A DNA stretch of 64,000 bases, taken from assembly GCF_017993425.1 (NCBI RefSeq), contig NZ_JAGOMQ010000012.1, positions 41,271-105,270 of the forward strand. Direction: 5' to 3'. The translations under genes and the position numbers were made by a program. The notes beneath the pieces are model-generated. The model worked only from the letters and a program-made list of their open reading frames with translations, made no database searches and was not told the DNA's origin. Shown here one piece after another: positions 42,751 through 51,040 of this stretch. Position 1 is the stretch's first letter. Each line of letters opens with the position of its first letter. This DNA is from Amaricoccus sp. Lineage in GTDB: Bacteria > Pseudomonadota > Alphaproteobacteria > Rhodobacterales > Rhodobacteraceae.

Positions 42751-44385
42751 GTGGCCAAGCATTTCATCAACGCGCGCGAGACGATCGTCACCGAGGCGCT
42801 GGACGGGCTCGTCGCCGGCTCGGGCGGGCGGCTCGTGCGGCTCGACGGCTATCCCGAGATCAAGGTCGTGCTGCGCGCGGACCGCGATCCCGGCAAGGTG
42901 GCGGTCGTGTCGGGCGGCGGCGCCGGGCACGAGCCCGCCCATGCCGGCTTCGTGGGGCGGGGGATGCTGACGGCGGCGGTCTCGGGGGAGATCTTCGCCT
43001 CGCCCTCGGTGGCGGCGGCGCTCGCGGGCATCCGCGCGGCGACCGGGCCGGCCGGGTGCCTCCTGATCGTGAAGAACTACACCGGCGACCGCCTGAACTT
43101 CGGCCTCGCCGCCGAGCGGGCGCGCGCCGAGGGGCTGGCGGTCGAGATGGTGATCGTCGCCGACGACATCGCGCTCCCCGACCTGCCGCAGCCGCGCGGC
43201 GTGGCGGGGACGCTCTTCGTCCACAAGATCGCCGGGCATCTCGCCGAGGCGGGCGCGCCCCTCGCCGAGGTGGCGGCGGCGGCGCGGGCGGCGGCGGCCG
43301 ACATCCGCTCGCTCGGCGTGTCGCTCTCGGCCTGCGCCATCCCCGGCCAGCCCTTCGAGGCGCGCATGGGCGAGGACGAGGCCGAGCTCGGCCTCGGCAT
43401 CCACGGCGAGCCCGGGGTGGAGCGCATCGCGCTCCGCGAGATCGACGCGATCGTCGGGGTGATGGCCGAGCGGCTGGCGGCGCGGCTGCCGGCGGGGGCG
43501 GCGGACCATGCGCTGATCGTCAACAACCTCGGCGCGGTGCCGCCGGTCGAGATGGGGGTGATCGCCCACGACGTGCTGCGGTCGGCGATCGGGCCGCGGG
43601 TCGGGCTGCTGCTGGGGCCGGGACACTACATGACCGCGCTCAACATGAACGGCTTCTCGCTGTCGCTGATGCGGCTCGACGCGGCGCGGGCGGAGGCGCT
43701 GGCGAGCCCGGTCGAGCCCGCCGCCTGGACGGGGGTGCGGGCGCCCGGGGCGGTGGCGACGCTGCCCGTGGCCGGCGGCGTCCGCGACGCCGCGCCGGCG
43801 AGCGGCCATGCCGGCCTCGAGGCGATGCTGGCGGCGGTCTGCAAGCGGCTCGTCGCGATGGAGGCCGAGCTGAACCGGCTCGACGCGCGGGCGGGCGACG
43901 GCGACACCGGCTCCACGGTGGCGGCGGGGGCGCGGAGCGTGCTCGCCGCCCTGCCGACCCTGCCGCTCGCCGACCCGGCGGCGGCCTGCGCGCGCATCGG
44001 CGAGATCCTGTCCTCCAGCATGGGCGGGTCGAGCGGGGTGCTGCTCTCGATCTTCTTCACCGCGACCGGCCAGCGGCTCGGCGCCGGCGACGCCGCGCCG
44101 GCGGCCCTGGCCGAGGGGTTGGCGCGGGTGCGGCTCTACGGCGGCGCCGGCCAGGGCGACCGCACCGCGGTCGACGCGCTCGCCCCGGCGCTCGAGGCGC
44201 TGGCGACCGGTGGGACCGAGGCGGCCGCCCGCGCGGCCCGCGCCGGCGCCGAGGCGACGGCCGGGATGACCCGCGCCCGCGCCGGCCGCGCCGCCTACAT
44301 CTTGGCCGGCGACCTCGCCGGCGTCCCCGACCCCGGCGCGATGGCGGTGGCCGCGGCCTTCGAGGCGGTGGCCGCGCAGGGCTGA
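42751..44385 (+). CDS. dhaK: ATP-dependent dihydroxyacetone kinase (DhaK-DhaL fusion)
   Basis: 544 residues from a GTG with GGGGGAGGGGAAG upstream. The DhaK domain (about 1-325) has VVSGGGAGHEPAHAGFVGRG and the histidine that binds substrate covalently in LGLGIHGEPG. The DhaL domain (about 345-544) has the ADP-Mg acids in DARAGDGDTGSTVAAGA and SSSMGGSSGVLLSI. A single chain with both parts is the ATP-dependent type, not the PTS-dependent type. It phosphorylates dihydroxyacetone, glyceraldehyde or a related short sugar. It follows the phosphatase-VOC fusion, probably in one operon. Confidence 0.93.
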   Translation: MAKHFINARETIVTEALDGLVAGSGGRLVRLDGYPEIKVVLRADRDPGKVAVVSGGGAGHEPAHAGFVGRGMLTAAVSGEIFASPSVAAALAGIRAATGPAGCLLIVKNYTGDRLNFGLAAERARAEGLAVEMVIVADDIALPDLPQPRGVAGTLFVHKIAGHLAEAGAPLAEVAAAARAAAADIRSLGVSLSACAIPGQPFEARMGEDEAELGLGIHGEPGVERIALREIDAIVGVMAERLAARLPAGAADHALIVNNLGAVPPVEMGVIAHDVLRSAIGPRVGLLLGPGHYMTALNMNGFSLSLMRLDAARAEALASPVEPAAWTGVRAPGAVATLPVAGGVRDAAPASGHAGLEAMLAAVCKRLVAMEAELNRLDARAGDGDTGSTVAAGARSVLAALPTLPLADPAAACARIGEILSSSMGGSSGVLLSIFFTATGQRLGAGDAAPAALAEGLARVRLYGGAGQGDRTAVDALAPALEALATGGTEAAARAARAGAEATAGMTRARAGRAAYILAGDLAGVPDPGAMAVAAAFEAVAAQG

Positions 44386-44398
44386 CGTCCCGGCCGGG

Positions 44399-44851
44399 TC
44401 ACTCCCCGCCGGCGAGGGGGATCATCGTCCCGAGCATCGTCGCGACGTGGCGGCGCGGCGCGGCGGCGTCCTCGGCCCAGATCTCGGCCCAGATCTCGGC
44501 GGCGACGACGATCAGCCGGCGACCGGCGCGCAGCACCCTGCCCTCGGCGACGAGCCGCGCGCCGCGCGCCGGCGCGAGCAGGTGGATCTTCATCTCCGAG
44601 GTCAGCACCTCCTCGCCCGCCCCGGTCAGGCTCAGCGCCGAATAGCCCGCAGCGCTGTCGCCGATCGTCCAGGCGAGGCCGGCATGGGCGTAGCCGTGCT
44701 GCTGCGAGGTCTCCGGCCGCACCGGCGCGGCGATGGCCACGCGCCCCGCCTCGACGGCGACGAGCTCGGCCCCGAGGAGCCGCATCATCCCCTGCCGGGC
44801 GAAGCTCGCCCGCACCCGCGCGGCGAAGTCCGGGTCGCGCGGCTCAGCCAC
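44399..44851 (-). CDS. PaaI-family hotdog-fold thioesterase
   Basis: 150 residues from a GTG that overlaps the previous gene by 8 bases. The hotdog domain shows ARQGMMRLLGAELVAVEAGR, QQHGYAHAGLAWTIGDSAAG and TSEMKIHLLAPARG. The usual Gly-Gly of HGG is changed to AHAGL. Such enzymes hydrolyse aryl- or acyl-CoA thioesters. An internal 12-bp DNA duplication (44471-44499) doubles the peptide AEIWAEIWAE near residue 120. Confidence 0.86.
   Translation of the reverse strand: MAEPRDPDFAARVRASFARQGMMRLLGAELVAVEAGRVAIAAPVRPETSQQHGYAHAGLAWTIGDSAAGYSALSLTGAGEEVLTSEMKIHLLAPARGARLVAEGRVLRAGRRLIVVAAEIWAEIWAEDAAAPRRHVATMLGTMIPLAGGE
44471..44499. repeat. 12-bp tandem duplication in the thioesterase gene
   Basis: CTCGGCCCAGAT is repeated two and a half times, in frame, encoding a doubled AEIW. 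It probably extends a beta strand or loop without breaking the protein. Confidence 0.8.
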
Positions 44852-45554
44852 GGCCGTCGCCCGCGCAGGGCGCGCGCGCGGCCGCGAGCGGCATCGGCAC
44901 GGCGACGCAGGGCTCGCCGGTCAGGATCGCCCGCGCTGGCGGCTCGAAGAGCGCGACCAGCGCCGGGTGGTCGGCGCGCAGGCCGCCCGTATAGGCGCCG
45001 AACGCCGGCAGGATCAGCCGCCGCGCGTCGTGCAGGAAGCAGGCGCGCACGATCGCCCGCCCCCGCGCCGACAGGCGGAACTTCGGGTGGAAATGCCCGG
45101 AGACCTCGCCGCCCTCGGCCTCGGCCAGCGCGGCGTGGCGAAAGACCAGCCCGCCGCGGCGCAGCTCGGCGAGATGCGCCCCCGGCAGCGCCAGCGGCCC
45201 GGGGTCGTGGTTGCCGGCGATCCATGCCCAGTCGCGCCCGGCCGCCAGCGCGGCGATCCGCTCCGCGTCGCGCGGCGCGAGCGCGCCGGCGCAGGCGAGG
45301 TCGTCGAAGCTGTCGCCGAGGCAGACCACCGTCGCCGGCGCCAGCCGCCGGATCTCCGCCGCCAGCCGGTCGAGCGTCTCCGCCGTCTCGTAGGGCGGCA
45401 GCAGCGCGCCGCCGCGCCGCGCCAGCCGCTCCGACTTGCCGAGGTGCAGGTCGGCGACGCAAAGCAGCCGCTCCGCCTCCCACCACAGCGCCCCCGAGGC
45501 GCGCGCCGCGAGCCGCGCGCCGGCGAGCGTCAGGTCCTGCGAGGCGCCGGTCAT
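44844..45554 (-). CDS. pdeM: Metallophosphoesterase, ligase-associated PdeM type
   Basis: 236 residues. The calcineurin-like site is complete: CVADLHLGKSERL (DxH), VVCLGDSFDDLA (GDxxD), AGNHDPGPLA (GNHD) and GHFHPKFRL (GHxH). The WWEAERLLCVADLHLGKSE opening and YTGGLRADHPAL block match the DNA-ligase-associated phosphoesterase, which in other bacteria is encoded with a Lhr-like helicase and a ligase and serves DNA repair. Those partners are not here, so pairing is inferred from family only. Confidence 0.85.
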   Translation of the reverse strand: MTGASQDLTLAGARLAARASGALWWEAERLLCVADLHLGKSERLARRGGALLPPYETAETLDRLAAEIRRLAPATVVCLGDSFDDLACAGALAPRDAERIAALAAGRDWAWIAGNHDPGPLALPGAHLAELRRGGLVFRHAALAEAEGGEVSGHFHPKFRLSARGRAIVRACFLHDARRLILPAFGAYTGGLRADHPALVALFEPPARAILTGEPCVAVPMPLAAARAPCAGDGRG

Positions 45555-45574
45555 GTTCCCGGTTTGCCCCGGCG

Positions 45575-45658
45575 CGTCGCGCCGCGCAAGGGCCAACCGC
45601 ACGCCGCGCCGCGCAGGGGCCGATCCGCAGGCCGCGCCGCGCAGGGGCGAGCCCTCGC
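45575..45658. repeat. Three 28-bp tandem repeats between pdeM and the CTERM gene
   Basis: Three units of the form GCCGCGCCGCGCAGGGGC plus about ten variable bases stand head to tail. They lie upstream of pdeM and downstream of the VPLPA-CTERM gene. No coding signal. Confidence 0.7.
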
Positions 45659-45703
45659 CACCCGCCCGGGGGCCGCGGGCCCCCGCCCCGTCGTCGCCTG
45701 CGG

Positions 45704-46285
45704 TCAGGCGGACCGGCGCCGGGCGGCGGCGCCGAGGCTGGCGAGCCCGCCGATCATCAGCAGGCCCGCGGCCGGCAGCGGCACCGGCGCCGGGCTGGCG
45801 GTGCCGACCAGCGTCGCGGCGTGCATTTCGGTCAGCTTCTTGCCGTTCTTGCCGAGGAGGTCGAGGTTCGACCAGGCGCCGGAGGCCGACGAGGTGTCGA
45901 GCAGGTACGCGACCGTCTCCCGGCAGCCCTCGAGGATCAGCGCATAGGCGGCGCCCTTGGCGAACTTCAGCCCCGGCGCGAGCGACCACGACCCGGCCGT
46001 GCCGCCCTTCTCGCTGGTCAGCGCGAGGGCGCCGTCGGCGAAGGCGCCGTCGGCCGCCCCGGTCTCGACCCGGCCGAGATCGGTCCAGCCGGTGACGCCA
46101 AAGGCGCCCACGCCCTTCTTGAAGGCGTTCATCTCGGCCGCCCCGGCGCCCGTGCCAAGCTTGCCCTGGCAGGCGGTGGAGGCGCTCAGGCTCGCCGTGC
46201 TGCAGGTGGCCGCCTGGCTCGGCGCGGCCGCGAACGCGGCGCCTGCGACGAGCGCCGCGACCGCAAATCTGGAAATCACTGACAT
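45704..46285 (-). CDS. VPLPA-CTERM sorting-domain protein
   Basis: 193 residues from the ATG at 46285 (MSVISRFAVAALVAGAAFAA). A Sec signal peptide is cleaved near SQAATCS. The mature domain is small with three cysteines (CSTAS, STACQGK, LEGCRE), and is predicted to be a beta-rich surface domain. The C terminus has the full sorting tail, PAPVPLPAAGLLMIGGLASLGAAARRRSA in three parts: VPLPA motif, hydrophobic helix, basic end. Such proteins are processed by an exosortase of the Rhodobacterales type, usually during surface polysaccharide export. No exosortase gene is in the window. Function of the mature part unknown. Confidence 0.9.
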   Translation of the reverse strand: MSVISRFAVAALVAGAAFAAAPSQAATCSTASLSASTACQGKLGTGAGAAEMNAFKKGVGAFGVTGWTDLGRVETGAADGAFADGALALTSEKGGTAGSWSLAPGLKFAKGAAYALILEGCRETVAYLLDTSSASGAWSNLDLLGKNGKKLTEMHAATLVGTASPAPVPLPAAGLLMIGGLASLGAAARRRSA

Positions 46286-46582
46286 GTACGCTACCCTCTG
46301 TTGAGCAACCGGGCCCGACCGCCCCGGGCGTGACCCACGCCTGACCATGGGCCCGCCCGCAGGGCTCCTCAACTGGAATTAATACAACTGCCGCGTGCGA
46401 CTCCGAGCGGCCGCGCGCGTCCGCATGCCGACGCCGAAGTCGCTCCACCGTACCTGCCGGACTACTACTTGGTTAATGCCCCATGAATTCGGGCAGGAAA
46501 CTGCAAGACGAAAGCGCACTTCAACCGATTACCCGGCCAGGACGCTCCCGGGACCGCTTTCGTCATTAGTTAACGACGGCGC
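46286..46582. other. Gene-free region upstream of the VPLPA-CTERM gene
   Basis: About 300 bases, AT-richer than the average between 46370 and 46580 (contains TGGAATTAATACAAC and TTGGTTAATGCCCC). It probably contains the CTERM gene promoter. No sigma-54 type element with the right spacing was found. Confidence 0.4.
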
Positions 46583-46942
46583 TCAGAACGACAGGGTGGC
46601 CGCCCCTTCCTTGATCCTGGCGTGCATGGCGCTCGCCCCGACGATGACGACGCCGTCGAGGAGGTCCTCCTGGGCGTAGCCGCGGGACTGCACGCAAGGC
46701 GGGCAGGCCCAGATCACGCCGCCGCGCGCCTGAAAGTCGCGGATCATCTCGCCGAGCGGCTGGAGCGGCGGCACATGGGTCATCGCCTGGCCGCCCTTGC
46801 GGACGAGGTCGATCGCCGTCGAGGTCAGGAACATCGCGACCTCGAGCCCGGCGGTAATGCCGCCGAGGGCGATGGTGAATGCGACGGAGGAGAGCTCCGA
46901 ATCGATGCCGCGGGTCACGAGGATGACGAGCTTGTCGGCCAT
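46583..46942 (-). CDS. DsrE-family small protein
   Basis: 119 residues from an ATG at 46942 preceded by AAAGGG. It opens KLVILVTRGIDSELSSVAFT, the DsrE/DsrF-like Rossmann-type fold, with AMFLTSTAIDLVRKGG and a CPPC motif near residue 80 (IWACPPCVQSRGY). Relatives bind or transfer sulfur or act as redox carriers. Two cysteines in CxxC form are suited to this. It is divergent from an AraC-type regulator, 84 bases away, which could control it. Confidence 0.88.
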   Translation of the reverse strand: MADKLVILVTRGIDSELSSVAFTIALGGITAGLEVAMFLTSTAIDLVRKGGQAMTHVPPLQPLGEMIRDFQARGGVIWACPPCVQSRGYAQEDLLDGVVIVGASAMHARIKEGAATLSF

Positions 46943-47026
46943 GGGATTGCCCTTTCGCGTTGTGGGACGATGCGGGAGCGGTATAGCCTCGGCCAGGACC
47001 CGTGGTCTTTGGCCGGGGGGCGGAGA

Positions 47027-48004
47027 GTGTTGATCGAAAGTCCGGGCGGGCCGGGGTCGGACGTGCTCTCGGGCGTGCTCCGCATGGTGCGCCTGTCCGC
47101 GGCGCTGCAGTTCTGCTTCGCGCCGCGCGGCGACTGGCGGACGGCCGGGCGGCGCGGGCTCGCCGACCTCGTCAGCCGCGCCGACGAGGCGATCCCATTC
47201 CATGTCGTGGTCGAGGGCACATGCTGGCTCGACGTGGCCGGCCGGCGGGAGACGCTGGCCGCCGGCGACGTCGTTGCCTTTCCGACCCGCGCGCCCCACG
47301 ATCTCGGGGCTGGCGCGGGACGGCGGCCGATCGACCCGGTGAGCGACCTGCCGGAGCGGCCGTGGCGCGAGGCCCCGCTCCTCGACTACGCGGGCGAAGG
47401 CGTGCGGGCGCGGATCCTGTGCGGGGTGCTGGTCTGCGACGTGACGAGCTTTCCGCCGCTGCGCGCGGCGCTGCCGGAGATGATGCTGGCGCGGGCCGGG
47501 GAGGCAGGCCCCTGGCTCGCGGCGGCGGTGGCGCAGATGGCCGCCGAGGTCGATACGCCGCGGGCCGGCGGGATCTCGATGCTGGAGCGGCTGAGCGAGG
47601 TGGTGTTCATCGAGCTCTTGCGCCGCGAGATCGGGGGGGCGCGGGCCGGCGGCGTCGGCTGGCTGGCGGCGCTCGCCGACCCGCGGCTGGCGCGCTGCAT
47701 CGCCGCCATTCACGCCGACCCGGCGCGGGACTGGTCGGTCGAGGCGCTCGCCGGCCTGGCGGGATTGTCCCGCAGCGCGCTGTGCGCCCGCTTCGCCGCC
47801 GTCCTCGGCGCGACGCCGATGCGCTACGTCCGCAGCTGGCGGCTGTTCCTGGCGCGGGACGCGCTGCAGAGCGGCGCGCGCCCGATCGCCGAGGTCGCCT
47901 GGGAGGCGGGCTACGGCGCTGAGGCCGCGTTCAACCGCGCCTTCAGCCGCGCCTTCGGCATGCCGCCGGCGGCGTGGCGCGACGCCGCGCGGGCCGGAGC
48001 GTAA
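47027..48004 (+). CDS. AraC-family transcriptional regulator with cupin domain
   Basis: 325 residues taking the GTG at 47027. The TTG right after it (47030) and an ATG at 46970 (MRERYSLGQDPW) are alternatives. The N-terminal cupin (about 5-180) has DVLSGVLRMVRLSAALQFCF and GTCWLDVAGRRETLAAGDVV. The C-terminal double helix-turn-helix has WSVEALAGLAGLSRSALCAR and PIAEVAWEAGYGAEAAFNRA, with the AraC signature. Its end is 3 bases from the end of the convergent dgoA gene. Target could be the divergent DsrE gene. Effector unknown. Confidence 0.9.
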   Translation: MLIESPGGPGSDVLSGVLRMVRLSAALQFCFAPRGDWRTAGRRGLADLVSRADEAIPFHVVVEGTCWLDVAGRRETLAAGDVVAFPTRAPHDLGAGAGRRPIDPVSDLPERPWREAPLLDYAGEGVRARILCGVLVCDVTSFPPLRAALPEMMLARAGEAGPWLAAAVAQMAAEVDTPRAGGISMLERLSEVVFIELLRREIGGARAGGVGWLAALADPRLARCIAAIHADPARDWSVEALAGLAGLSRSALCARFAAVLGATPMRYVRSWRLFLARDALQSGARPIAEVAWEAGYGAEAAFNRAFSRAFGMPPAAWRDAARAGA

Positions 48005-48007
48005 GGC

Positions 48008-48625
48008 TCACTCCTGCAGGAATCCGTAGACCCCGTCCCAGGCGCGCACGCTGGCGCGGGCGGCCTCGGCGACGCGGGCGATCGGCCAGCCGGGCTGGAA
48101 CAGCGAGCCGCCGAGGCCGAAGCCGTCGGCGCCGGCGTCCCGCCAGGTCACGAAGTCGCCCGGGCCGACGCCGCCGACGGCGAAGACCCGGGTGGCCGCC
48201 GGCAGGACGGCGCGGACCGCCTTGAGGCCGGCCGGCCCCATCAGGCTGGCGGGGAAGATCTTCAGCGCGTCGGCCCCCGCCTCGAGCGCGGCGAAGCATT
48301 CGCTGGGGGTGAGGACGCCGGGATAGGCGCCGAGGCCGAGCGCCTTCGCCCGGCCGATGACGCGGGGATCGCAGTTCGGCGAGACCACGAAGGTGGCCCC
48401 GGTGGCGGCGACGGCGTCCACCTCGGCCGGCGTCAGCACCGTGCCGGCGCCGATGCGGGCGCGGGCGCCGAGGGCGGATTGCAGGGCGGCGACGCTCGCG
48501 AGGGGCTCGGGGGAGTTGAGCGGGACCTCGATCCAGTCGATGCCGGCCTCGACCAGCGCCTCGCCGGTCTCGACGGCGCGGGCGGGCTCGACGCCCCGGA
48601 GGATCGCGATCAGGCGGCGGCTCAT
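48008..48625 (-). CDS. dgoA: 2-dehydro-3-deoxy-6-phosphogalactonate aldolase
   Basis: 205 residues. It splits 2-keto-3-deoxy-6-phosphogalactonate to pyruvate and glyceraldehyde 3-phosphate. It starts with an ATGA overlap with dgoK. Class I aldolase signs are the catalytic Glu in WIEVPLNSPEPLAS, TFVVSPNCDPRVI, and the Schiff-base Lys in ADALKIFPASLMGPAG. The PLNSPEP form and coupling to a DgoK kinase favour DgoA over the glucose-type Eda. It forms a two-gene catabolic operon with dgoK. Confidence 0.93.
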   Translation of the reverse strand: MSRRLIAILRGVEPARAVETGEALVEAGIDWIEVPLNSPEPLASVAALQSALGARARIGAGTVLTPAEVDAVAATGATFVVSPNCDPRVIGRAKALGLGAYPGVLTPSECFAALEAGADALKIFPASLMGPAGLKAVRAVLPAATRVFAVGGVGPGDFVTWRDAGADGFGLGGSLFQPGWPIARVAEAARASVRAWDGVYGFLQE

Positions 48626-49581
48626 GCGGGGCTCCTCTGCGCGGTCAGGCGGGCATGGGCGGCGGCGAGGCCGGCGCGGGTCATCGCCGCGGCGTCGGCC
48701 TCGCTTGCGGCGACGCCGACGAGCGCCAGCGCGGCGCGGTAGGCGGCCGCGAGCGCGGGGGCGCCGACCAGCACGACCTCGCGGCCGAGCCAGTAGGGCC
48801 GGGCGGCGGCGAGCTCGGCGCCGATCAGCAGGCCGGAGAGCCGCGCCCGGGCGCGCTCCGGCGCGAGGCCGGCGAGCAGGCCCTCGGCGCGGATGCCGAA
48901 GAGCCGGCCGGCGAGGCGCTCGGGCCGGCCCAGCGTCTCCTCGACCGCCTCGGCGAAGTCGGCCTCCGACCAGCCCTCGGAGCCCACCGAATGCCGCAGC
49001 ACCGAGGCGGACGCGAGGAGCGCGAAGAGCTCGCCGGTCATGAAGGAGGCGAAGGACACGACCTCGCCGGCCGAGACATGCGCCCATTTGGTGTGGGTGC
49101 CGGGCAGGCAGGCGACGCCGTCGAAGCCCGGCGCGCCGGCGACCAGCCCGGCGATCTGGGTCTCCTCGCCGCGCATGACGTCCCAGGCCCCGTCCTGACG
49201 CAGCCCCGGCAGGATGCGCACCGCGATCCGCGGATCAGTGGCCGGCGCCGCGACCGGCGGTCCGACCGGGGCGCAGGGCACGGTGACGTAGGGCGCCTCG
49301 ATCCAGCCCTGCCGGGCGCCCACCATGCCGCAGGCGAGGAGCTGGGTCCGCCGCCCCGGGGCGAGCCAGGGCCCGATCAGGTCGAGGAGCGCCGGCTCGA
49401 ACCCGTCGCGGGCGAGCCCGCCCATCCCGGCGGCGGAGCCCGCCTCGGCGCGCGGCCGGCCGGCCGCGTCCATCGCCCAGGCGCGCAGGTTCGAGGTGCC
49501 CCAGTCGACGGCGATCCACTCGACCTCCATCCGGTCGGCCGCGCCCGGCTCGGGCGCCTCGGCGGCGTGGGCTTGGCGCAT
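48622..49581 (-). CDS. dgoK: 2-dehydro-3-deoxygalactonokinase
   Basis: 319 residues from the ATG at 49581, which has GAGGAC six bases upstream. An internal ATG at 49530 lacks a ribosome site. DgoK phosphorylates 2-keto-3-deoxygalactonate with ATP. The signature blocks are AVDWGTSNLRAWAMDAAG, CGMVGARQGWIEAPYV, MRGEETQIAGL, CLPGTHTKWAHV and SFMTGELFALL. The dehydratase at 57696-59492 could supply a sugar acid for this route, though it is 8 kb away. The copy C element lies 69 bases upstream. Confidence 0.93.
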   Translation of the reverse strand: MRQAHAAEAPEPGAADRMEVEWIAVDWGTSNLRAWAMDAAGRPRAEAGSAAGMGGLARDGFEPALLDLIGPWLAPGRRTQLLACGMVGARQGWIEAPYVTVPCAPVGPPVAAPATDPRIAVRILPGLRQDGAWDVMRGEETQIAGLVAGAPGFDGVACLPGTHTKWAHVSAGEVVSFASFMTGELFALLASASVLRHSVGSEGWSEADFAEAVEETLGRPERLAGRLFGIRAEGLLAGLAPERARARLSGLLIGAELAAARPYWLGREVVLVGAPALAAAYRAALALVGVAASEADAAAMTRAGLAAAHARLTAQRSPA

Positions 49582-49649
49582 CGACGTCCTCGGCGCGGGC
49601 GGGGAGGCCAGTATAGAAGCCGGGGGCCCCGGATCGCCAGAGCCGCCGT

Positions 49650-49701
49650 GTTCACGCGTGAAAATTCGCTAAGGTATTGATTTTACTTATGGGGATATTT
49701 C
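49650..49701 (-). repeat. Dispersed intergenic element, copy C
   Basis: On the minus strand it reads AAGTAAAATCAATACCTTAG, then CGAATTTTCACGCGTGAACA. This matches copy B over almost its whole length. The box CCACGCTGCAGGACGG follows at about 49721-49736 in the same relative position as in copy B. It lies between the P450 end and the dgoK start. Confidence 0.75.
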
Positions 49702-49744
49702 GTGCTTCCTGCCTCCGTCCTGCAGCGTGGCCCCGCATCCCCCG

Positions 49745-51040
49745 TCACGCCGCCAGCGCCGCCCGCCCGGCGAGGCCGCCCGGCGCGACGATCAGGCTGC
49801 GCGGCCCGCGGAAGCACAGCGTGCGCAGCCAGTCGAGCTCCTGCCCCGGCGCCAGCGCCATCGCCGGGAAGCGCCGCGCCAGCACCTCGAGGATCAGCCG
49901 CAGCTGCAGCCGCGCCAGCGGCGCGCCGATGCAGACATGGATGCCGTAGCCGAAGGAGGTGTGGTGCCGCGCGTTCGGCCGCCCGACGTCGAGCCGGTCG
50001 GCCTCCGTGAACTCCGCCGCGTCGCGGTTGGCCGAGGCGAGCGACAGCAGCACATGCCCCCCGGCCGGGATCCGCACGCCGCCGATCTCGACGTCCTCCT
50101 TCGCGATCCGCCGCCAGCTCACCACCGAGGAGGCGAAGCGCAGCCCCTCCTCCACCGCGTTGGGCACGAGGCCCGGGTCGGCGACGACGCGCGCCCATTC
50201 CTCAGGGTGCGACAGCAGCGCATGGATCAGGTTGGTCGAGGCGTTGGTCGTGGTCTCGTGCCCGGCGAGCAGGATGCCGAAGACGAGCCCGGTGATCTCG
50301 TTCAGCGTCAGCACGGCGTCGTCGCCGCCGCGGATCGCCAGCATCGCCGAGGCGTAGTCGGCGCCCGGCCGCCGCATGCGGTCCTCGACCAGCTCGCGGC
50401 AATAGTGCCAGTAGGCGAGCATGTCGCGGGCGGCGTCCATCTGCTCCGCCGGCGTCAGGTCGCCGAAGGTGAAGAGAAGCCGCTTGTCGGCCCAGCGCTT
50501 GATCTGCGGCGCGTCCTCCGCCGGGATGCCGAGCAGCAGCAGGATCGCCCGGATCGGCAGCTCGTAGGTCATCTCCGCGACGAGATCGACGGTCTCCGCC
50601 CCCTCCAGCCGGTCGGCGTAGTCCTCGACCAGCGCGCGCACCTCCGCCTCCATGCCGAGGAAGCGGCGCATGTTGAGGAACTGCGCCGCCGCCGCCCGCA
50701 CCCGCGTATGCACGGGCTGGTCGGCGTTGGCCTGGATCTGCTGATGGGTGAAGCGGCCCTCGCGCAGGAAGCTGCACACCTCCGCCGGCAGGGGCCGCAT
50801 CGGGTTGAGCGCGATCGAGGCGGAGAAGCGCGCGTGGTCGCGGAACACCGCCAGCACGTCGGCCCGCCGGGTGACCACATAGTAGCCGATGTCCGGCGCG
50901 AAGAACACCGGCTCCTCGGCGCGGGCGCGGCGCAGGATCTCGTGCATCCCCGCCTGCTCGAACGACCGGAACGCCCGCCCGATCCCGGAGACCGCGGCCC
51001 CCTCGGTCACAGGCTCCTCCAGCGCGACGAATCGCGTCAT
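49745..51040 (-). CDS. Cytochrome P450
   Basis: 431 residues from the ATG at 51040 (MTRFVALEEPVTEGAAV). The open frame is longer upstream but those residues are not P450-like. Family landmarks are the I-helix LLAGHETTTNAST (oxygen activation), the ExxR in VEEGLRFASSV, and the haem loop SFGYGIHVCIGAPLARLQL with the Cys ligand. Soluble class I bacterial type, needing a ferredoxin and reductase, which are not adjacent. Substrate unknown. Its 3' end is followed by copy C of the palindromic element. Confidence 0.93.
   Translation of the reverse strand: MTRFVALEEPVTEGAAVSGIGRAFRSFEQAGMHEILRRARAEEPVFFAPDIGYYVVTRRADVLAVFRDHARFSASIALNPMRPLPAEVCSFLREGRFTHQQIQANADQPVHTRVRAAAAQFLNMRRFLGMEAEVRALVEDYADRLEGAETVDLVAEMTYELPIRAILLLLGIPAEDAPQIKRWADKRLLFTFGDLTPAEQMDAARDMLAYWHYCRELVEDRMRRPGADYASAMLAIRGGDDAVLTLNEITGLVFGILLAGHETTTNASTNLIHALLSHPEEWARVVADPGLVPNAVEEGLRFASSVVSWRRIAKEDVEIGGVRIPAGGHVLLSLASANRDAAEFTEADRLDVGRPNARHHTSFGYGIHVCIGAPLARLQLRLILEVLARRFPAMALAPGQELDWLRTLCFRGPRSLIVAPGGLAGRAALAA

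Noticed and set aside
49650..49661. TTCACGCGTGAA as the operator of the LacI-type regulator at 22136-23155
   Set aside because: It has a central CG as such operators do, but other copies lie between converging genes where no promoter is needed, and two lie next to unrelated genes (ttcA, sensor kinase).
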